Positions 6,620 through 10,806 of a stretch of 10,806 nucleotides of DNA are shown piece by piece. The translations under genes and the position numbers were made by a program. Source of the stretch: Chlorobiota bacterium (GTDB lineage Bacteria; Bacteroidota; Bacteroidia; Bacteroidales; B39-G9). The stretch lies in NCBI GenBank assembly GCA_030632095.1, contig DAOVJU010000064.1, forward strand, positions 1 to 10,806. The letters run 5' to 3'. The notes under the pieces are model-generated. The model ran no database searches and was not told where the DNA came from. It saw only the letters and a list, made by a program, of their open reading frames with translations. Position 1 is the stretch's first letter; the number at the start of each line of letters is the position of its first letter.

Positions 6620-7531
6620 TTAACTCCATAGTTTTTCAGGATAAACTCCCTGACCAACTAATTCCTGGATTTTCTGAATAACAACAGGTTTATCTTCTTT
6701 ATAAGTTACACCAAACCATTTAGCATCTGACTCGAGCACTTTGAGTTTTATTTTATTTTCCTTTATTAACTTATTTACTGAATAAGGAATATAGAATTCT
6801 GATTTAGGCTTGTTAATATTATCTTTTAAGAATTTAGTAAACTGATCTTTTACATACTTAAAGTATGAAGGCTGAAATCCCCAGAAATTCATAGAAACAG
6901 TTTCATTCCCAGTTAATTCAATAAATTCATCATCTTTTTCATAAGTTATTTTCTCATTTTGAATTGCTATCTTTTCCCGTTCAACAACATCAACTAAATA
7001 TCCTTTAGAATTCGTCTGGCAAACACCCCTGGAAACATATCCGTACTCTGATAAAGTCTTATTTAAATGATAGCCAATCATGCTAAATTCAGAATCAGTA
7101 ATGTTGGTATCTGTTAAAAACTCTGCAATGGTTTTGAATGCTTCGGCACCATAAAAATCATCGGCATTTATAACAGCAAATGGTTCTTTTACTTTATTAA
7201 TGGCCATTAATACAGCATGACAAGTTCCCCATGGTTTAACTCTCTCTTCCGGAACTGTAAAACCTTCAGGAAGATTATCCAGCTCCTGGAAAACATAATC
7301 TACTTCAATTGCATTATCAAATCTATTTTCAAAAACCTCCTTAAACTCTTCTTCAATATCTTTTCTTATTACAAATACAACTTTACCAAAACCAGCTCTT
7401 GCAGCATCGAATACAGAATAATCAATAATGGTTTCACCGGATGGTCCTATTTTATCTACCTGTTTTAAGCCACCATAACGGCTTCCAATTCCTGCTGCCA
7501 GTATTATTAATGTAGGTTTTATATGAGACAT
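6620..7531 (-). CDS. Sugar-phosphate nucleotidyltransferase family protein
   Basis: A 303-residue cytoplasmic protein of the NTP_transferase fold, which joins a nucleoside triphosphate and a sugar-1-phosphate to give an NDP-sugar and pyrophosphate. The N-terminus is the signature nucleotide loop LIILAAGIGSRYGGLKQV (8-25), with Lys23 as the expected catalytic/phosphate-binding lysine. It is followed by GPSGETIIDYSV (29-40), the substrate strand WGTCHAVLMA (101-110), the metal-binding INADDFYG (121-128, Asp124/Asp125), a NFWGFQPSYF segment (215-224), and KWFGVTYKEDKP (271-281) near the C-terminus. The length suits a single-domain enzyme without the left-handed beta-helix of GlmU or the GDP-mannose enzymes. 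Which nucleotide and sugar are used cannot be decided; Bacteroidetes homologues are usually annotated only as nucleotidyltransferase. It converges with the AbgT gene and is divergent from the DUF5916 gene, so it is probably a single-gene transcript. Confidence 0.9.
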   Translation of the reverse strand: MSHIKPTLIILAAGIGSRYGGLKQVDKIGPSGETIIDYSVFDAARAGFGKVVFVIRKDIEEEFKEVFENRFDNAIEVDYVFQELDNLPEGFTVPEERVKPWGTCHAVLMAINKVKEPFAVINADDFYGAEAFKTIAEFLTDTNITDSEFSMIGYHLNKTLSEYGYVSRGVCQTNSKGYLVDVVEREKIAIQNEKITYEKDDEFIELTGNETVSMNFWGFQPSYFKYVKDQFTKFLKDNINKPKSEFYIPYSVNKLIKENKIKLKVLESDAKWFGVTYKEDKPVVIQKIQELVGQGVYPEKLWS

Positions 7532-7883
7532 TTCTAATTGTTTTATTGATAGTATTCAAAATTGCGCACAAAAATAGTATTTTTTTACTGAAGTCCAGTA
7601 TGTCTGAACTTATGGGTCAATATGAAACATTTCTGAACGTTCAAATTCAAACACTCTTTATATATTAATTCTAATTAAATAAATGAATTTTGGAAAACAA
7701 AGACTAAAAGGACATTGTATATAGTATTGGTAATCTGATGTTTATGAATTATTTATATTCTTTTAATATAAACAATAGTCATGAAATCTAACTTTTCTTT
7801 CAAATGCTTTGTAACTTTTCTATTAATTACTGGTAACCTTAATAATAGCAATTCGGTAATATTTTATTTAAACACTTATAACC
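7532..7883. other. 352-bp divergent intergenic region, promoters for both flanking genes
   Basis: AT-rich DNA between two divergent genes. No RNA gene, tandem repeat or convincing terminator is visible. It holds a good -7 match for the minus-strand nucleotidyltransferase (7569-7576), a perfect 10-bp palindrome tgaacgttca (7634-7643), and several AT-rich tracts. A 55-codon frame starting ATG at 7781 (MKSNFSFKCFVTFLLITGN...) overlaps the start of the DUF5916 gene in another frame and ends at 7948; it is probably not a gene. No clear promoter was identified for the plus-strand gene, whose leader may therefore be long. Confidence 0.6.
7569..7576 (-). promoter_or_regulatory. Candidate -7 element (TAnnTTTG) for the nucleotidyltransferase
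   Basis: The minus strand reads TATTTTTG, an exact match to TAnnTTTG, ending about 37 nt upstream of the ATG at 7531, a normal leader length. No TTTG -33 element is evident at the expected distance, so this rests on the -7 match and position alone. Confidence 0.4.
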
Positions 7884-10460
7884 ATGAATATCAAAAAAAT
7901 ATGTATAATATCTTTACTCTTGATATTTACATTTACCTCCTTTTCTAATGAACCGGATAAAGAAAAAAGAGTTTATCAAACAAAAAGAGTTAATGGTGAA
8001 ACACCTGTGATAGATGGGTTAATAAATGAAAAAGCATGGGAATTTGTTGAATGGTCAGGTAATTTTACACAACGATCGCCTAACGATGGTGACGATCCAT
8101 CACAGGAAACATCATTTAAAATACTTTATGATGACAATAATTTATACATTGCTGTAAGAGCTTATGATAAGGAGCCTGATAAAATTGTTAAGCGAATGTC
8201 GCGACGTGACGGTTTTGATGGTGACTGGATAAAAATTAATATTGACAGCTATTTTGATAAACAAACTGCATTTTCTTTTACTGCTTCTGTTTCCGGGGTT
8301 AAAGGAGATGAAGCTATAACAGACGATGGTGATAATTGGGATGGTTCATGGGATCCGATATGGTATTTGAAAACCAGCCTGGATAATAAGGGATGGATTG
8401 TAGAAATTAAAATACCATTTACACAATTACGTTTTAGCAATGCTGAAGAGCAAGTTTGGGGAATTCAGTTTACAAGAAGAGTTTACAGAGAGGAAGAACG
8501 ATCAAACTGGCAATATATTCCGCAGGATGTTGCCGGATGGGTGCATCATTTTGGTGAATTACATGGAATAAAAGGTATAAAGCCAAAAAAACAAATTGAG
8601 TTTTCACCTTATGCACTAACAAAAATAGAAAAATATGAAGAGGATGAATTTGATCCGTTTTCACATGGGTTTGATTTAGGTATAAGCGCCGGATTAGACG
8701 GTAAAATTGGAATTACCAATGATTTTACGCTGGATTTTACAATTAATCCTGATTTTGGACAAGTTGAAGCAGATCCTTCGGAAGTAAATCTTACAGCTTT
8801 TGAAACATATTTCCAGGAGAAACGGCCATTTTTTATTGAAGGAAGAAATATTACCGATTACCAAATTTCCTACGGTGGCAATTCATTTGCCCGTGATAAT
8901 TTATTTTACTCAAGGAGAATTGGCCGTTCACCTCATTATTATCCTGATTTAAATGATACTGCAGAATATGCTGATGTTCCGGGAAGCACCCATATTCTTG
9001 GAGCAATAAAAATAACCGGAAAAACAAAAAAAGGTCTTTCAGTTGGTGTAATAAATAGTGTAACAACTAAAGAAATGGCTAAAATAGATAGTTATGGTAT
9101 TCGGAGTAAAGAAATTGTGGAACCATGGACTAATTATTTTGTTGGCCGGGTAAAAAAAGATATGAATAACAATAATACCATATTAGGTGGAATGGTCACA
9201 TCCACTAATAGAAACTTAGAGGATGATCATTTAAATTTTCTTAACACGAGTGCTAATACAGGAGGACTTGATTTTGCCCAATACTGGAAAGACCGAAAAT
9301 ACTATTTCATGTTTAATTATGCAATGAGTCATATAAAAGGCGATGTTGAAGCAATTCATGGCCAGCAGGAATCTTCACGGAGATACTTTCAACGCCCTGA
9401 TAATGATTATGTTAATTATGACACAACACGAACTTCATTAACTGGCCATGCCGGAACTCTACAGTTTGGCAAACAAGGAAGTAGTAAACTAAGGTTTGTT
9501 TTTTGGTGGACATGGCGATCACCGGAGTTTGAATTGAACGATGTTGGTTTTTTGCATCATTCGGATGCCAATTTCCAGGTTTTTTGGGCAAGTTATCGTT
9601 GGACTGATCCTTTCAGTATTTTCAGAACTATGCAACTGAATTTTAACCAGTGGTCTGGCTTTGATTTTGGAATGAATAATAACTTTAAAGGAGGAAATGT
9701 AAATACCTGGATGGAGTTTGTAAATCACTGGAGATTTGGAGCAGGTGTAAATATTGATGGAAGAGGTTTATCGAATAGCATGTTGCGCGGCGGCCCGTCA
9801 ATAAAAACTCAGGGACAAACCAATTACTGGTTAAACTTTGGTACTGATAACCGAAAAAAGGTTTACGGTTGGGGCAATTTCAACCAGGGTTTTGGTTTTG
9901 ATAATTCTTCAAAATATACAAGCGTTGGCATTGATATCTATTTCCGTCCTACTGATGCGATACGAATATCGTTTTTACCAGACTATTTTGTATATAAAAA
10001 CGAATTGCAATATATAAGTACTGAAGAAGTTAATAATGAAGACCGTTATTATTTTGCAAAAATAAACCAGATTAGAACCGATTTAACCATTCGTATTGAT
10101 TATGTGGTCTCTCCTAATTTAACAATACAGTATTATGGATCTCCTTTTATAAGCGCAGTGAATTATTCAAAGCCCAAATACATAAACGACCCGAAGGCTG
10201 AAAACTTTACCGATCGGTTTACATATGACAACACATTTACAAATTATGAGGATTTCAATTTCCGTGAATTCCGTTCGAATTTCGTTGTTCGTTGGGAATA
10301 TCGCCCGGGTTCACTTCTTTATCTTGTATGGACACAAAACCGTTCCGGTTCAGAAGAAATTGGTACATTTTCATACAATGATGATTTAGGAGGCATGTTT
10401 GACATTCACCCGTATAATGTGTTTTTAGTTAAGTTTTCTTATAGAATAGCTATTAATTGA
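7884..10460 (+). CDS. Outer-membrane protein with CBM9-like domain and DUF5916 barrel
   Basis: An 858-residue envelope protein. Residues 1-21 form a signal peptide (MNIKK, then the hydrophobic ICIISLLLIFTFTSF), followed by a short charged linker. Residues about 36-200 are a carbohydrate-binding family-9-like beta-sandwich: VNGETPVIDGLINEKAWE (36-53), SFKILYDDNNLYIAVRAYD (77-95), a DxxxDWIKINID strand and WIVEIKIPFTQLRF (171-184). The rest is the DUF5916 region, starting with the family hallmark INPDFGQVEADPSEVNLTAFETYF...KRPFFIEG (287-320). It then runs through long alternating polar/aromatic strands rich in Tyr, Trp, Phe and Asn that look like an outer-membrane beta-barrel, ending FLVKFSYRIAIN. 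Family function is not known; the architecture suggests binding or handling of a glycan or peptide ligand at the cell surface. No SusC/SusD, glycosidase or regulator lies beside it. The start is supported by the signal peptide; the gene is intact. Confidence 0.92.
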   Translation: MNIKKICIISLLLIFTFTSFSNEPDKEKRVYQTKRVNGETPVIDGLINEKAWEFVEWSGNFTQRSPNDGDDPSQETSFKILYDDNNLYIAVRAYDKEPDKIVKRMSRRDGFDGDWIKINIDSYFDKQTAFSFTASVSGVKGDEAITDDGDNWDGSWDPIWYLKTSLDNKGWIVEIKIPFTQLRFSNAEEQVWGIQFTRRVYREEERSNWQYIPQDVAGWVHHFGELHGIKGIKPKKQIEFSPYALTKIEKYEEDEFDPFSHGFDLGISAGLDGKIGITNDFTLDFTINPDFGQVEADPSEVNLTAFETYFQEKRPFFIEGRNITDYQISYGGNSFARDNLFYSRRIGRSPHYYPDLNDTAEYADVPGSTHILGAIKITGKTKKGLSVGVINSVTTKEMAKIDSYGIRSKEIVEPWTNYFVGRVKKDMNNNNTILGGMVTSTNRNLEDDHLNFLNTSANTGGLDFAQYWKDRKYYFMFNYAMSHIKGDVEAIHGQQESSRRYFQRPDNDYVNYDTTRTSLTGHAGTLQFGKQGSSKLRFVFWWTWRSPEFELNDVGFLHHSDANFQVFWASYRWTDPFSIFRTMQLNFNQWSGFDFGMNNNFKGGNVNTWMEFVNHWRFGAGVNIDGRGLSNSMLRGGPSIKTQGQTNYWLNFGTDNRKKVYGWGNFNQGFGFDNSSKYTSVGIDIYFRPTDAIRISFLPDYFVYKNELQYISTEEVNNEDRYYFAKINQIRTDLTIRIDYVVSPNLTIQYYGSPFISAVNYSKPKYINDPKAENFTDRFTYDNTFTNYEDFNFREFRSNFVVRWEYRPGSLLYLVWTQNRSGSEEIGTFSYNDDLGGMFDIHPYNVFLVKFSYRIAIN

Positions 10461-10462
10461 AA

Positions 10463-10518
10463 GTTTCTAGTTTCTAGTTTCTAGTTTCTAGTTTCACGCA
10501 TTACGAATTATGCATCAC
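10463..10518. repeat. 7-bp tandem repeat (gtttcta x4) running into a second heptamer unit
   Basis: Four perfect gtttcta units (10463-10490) begin two bases after the DUF5916 stop. Staying in the same 7-bp register are gtttcac (10491), gcattac (10498), gaattat (10505) and gcatcac (10512), so the unit changes along the array from gtttcta to gcattac-like. The last unit overlaps the stop codon of the minus-strand gene at 10515-10517. This junction is also convergent, like the one at 6447-6619. Confidence 0.88.
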
Positions 10519-10806
10519 TCTTCTTCAAACTGCCTTATAAATTGATTTTTTCGCGTTACATTTGACATAAAGAACATGTATTGTGCTTCTCCTCTTGGAA
10601 CATCCAATTTACGTTTCGAAGCTTTAATACCACGCAATATTTCATTGAAAGCTGAATTTGATGAGTATGCTTGCATTAGCCCTCTTTTATAATTAAAGAA
10701 AAACCAGTTATTCCTGTCAATCTCAAGGTATATTGACAAAACATCGCCACTTCTTTTTTTCTGAATTTCAATATGACCGTCAACAAGCTTATTCACCTGT
10801 GTTTTC
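10515..10806 (-). CDS. Unrecognised protein, C-terminal fragment (cut by right edge)
   Basis: The minus strand is open from the right edge (10805) to a TGA at 10515-10517. The GTG at 10796 could serve as a start, but three more sense codons (Lys-Thr-Gln) precede it with no stop before the edge. I therefore read this as the last 96 or so codons of a longer gene. The visible part is basic and aromatic: EIQKKRSGDVLSIYLEID, then NNWFFFNYKRG, a YSSNSAFNEILRGIKASKRKLDVP stretch, YMFFMSN, and a charged tail ending FEEE. No signal peptide, catalytic motif or membrane helix is visible, and I do not recognise the family. Composition and base usage are similar to the neighbours. It converges with the DUF5916 gene, and its stop codon overlaps the heptamer array. 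Confidence 0.75.
   Translation of the reverse strand, partial: KTQVNKLVDGHIEIQKKRSGDVLSIYLEIDRNNWFFFNYKRGLMQAYSSNSAFNEILRGIKASKRKLDVPRGEAQYMFFMSNVTRKNQFIRQFEEE

Noticed and set aside
6499..6681. 60-codon plus-strand frame between the AbgT gene and the nucleotidyltransferase
   Set aside because: It is built from heptamer repeats and the antisense of the nucleotidyltransferase C-terminus; the translation has repeat-derived phrases such as FDIIHLTFDIE and no gene-like features.
7217..7468. 83-codon plus-strand frame opposite the nucleotidyltransferase N-terminal half
   Set aside because: It lies antisense to the conserved nucleotidyltransferase motifs; the composition (runs of F, N, I, K) is typical of an AT-rich shadow.
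7634..7643. tgaacgttca palindrome as an operator
   Set aside because: Perfect but only 10 bp, far from either start codon and not tied to a promoter element; noted within the intergenic entry only.
8249..9728. Four minus-strand frames inside the DUF5916 gene
   Set aside because: All are antisense to a continuous, family-matching coding sequence and none shows a recognisable domain.
1..10806. CRISPR array, tRNA/rRNA, insertion sequence, prophage or defence system
   Set aside because: No spaced direct repeats, RNA-gene signatures, transposase/integrase motifs or known defence domains were seen on either strand.

Overview
The window looks like chromosomal DNA of a Bacteroidota bacterium, most likely of the Bacteroidales/Marinilabiliales type. 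The evidence is strongly AT-rich DNA, Bacteroidetes-type versions of AnmK and of an AbgT transporter, a DUF5916 outer-membrane protein with an N-terminal CBM9-like domain, almost no Shine-Dalgarno signals, and matches to the Bacteroidetes TAnnTTTG -7 promoter element. The lineage is inferred from gene content; no marker gene is present.

Layout, left to right. (1) 1-352, minus strand: N-terminal part of an acyl-CoA dehydrogenase running off the left edge. (2) 528-1586, plus strand: anmK, an anhydro-N-acetylmuramic acid kinase for cell-wall recycling, divergent from the acyl-CoA dehydrogenase. (3) 1587-1829: a gap holding a roughly 111-bp element bounded by 17-bp inverted arms and followed by seven T. 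(4) 1830-4849: three oxidoreductase genes in one direction (iron-type alcohol dehydrogenase, extended SDR, classical SDR), the last two only 3 nt apart. (5) 4941-6446: an AbgT-family membrane transporter on the same strand. (6) 6447-6619: a convergent junction made largely of 7-bp tandem repeats of two different units. (7) 6620-7531, minus strand: a sugar-phosphate nucleotidyltransferase. (8) 7532-7883: a divergent, AT-rich promoter region. (9) 7884-10460, plus strand: a large secreted outer-membrane protein (CBM9-like domain plus DUF5916). (10) 10463-10518: another heptamer array at the second convergent junction. (11) 10515-10806, minus strand: the C-terminal end of an unrecognised gene cut by the right edge.

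How the genes work together: only the 1830-6446 block looks like a possible transcription unit. It could reduce or oxidise a ketone, aldehyde or alcohol substrate, with the AbgT protein handling an organic anion, but no substrate can be read from the sequence. The rest is housekeeping (wall recycling, acyl-CoA oxidation, NDP-sugar synthesis) plus one envelope protein of unknown role. I did not find a defence system, CRISPR array, prophage, RNA gene or insertion sequence. The most interesting non-coding signal is that both convergent gene junctions are filled by 7-bp-period arrays starting within a few bases of the upstream stop codon.
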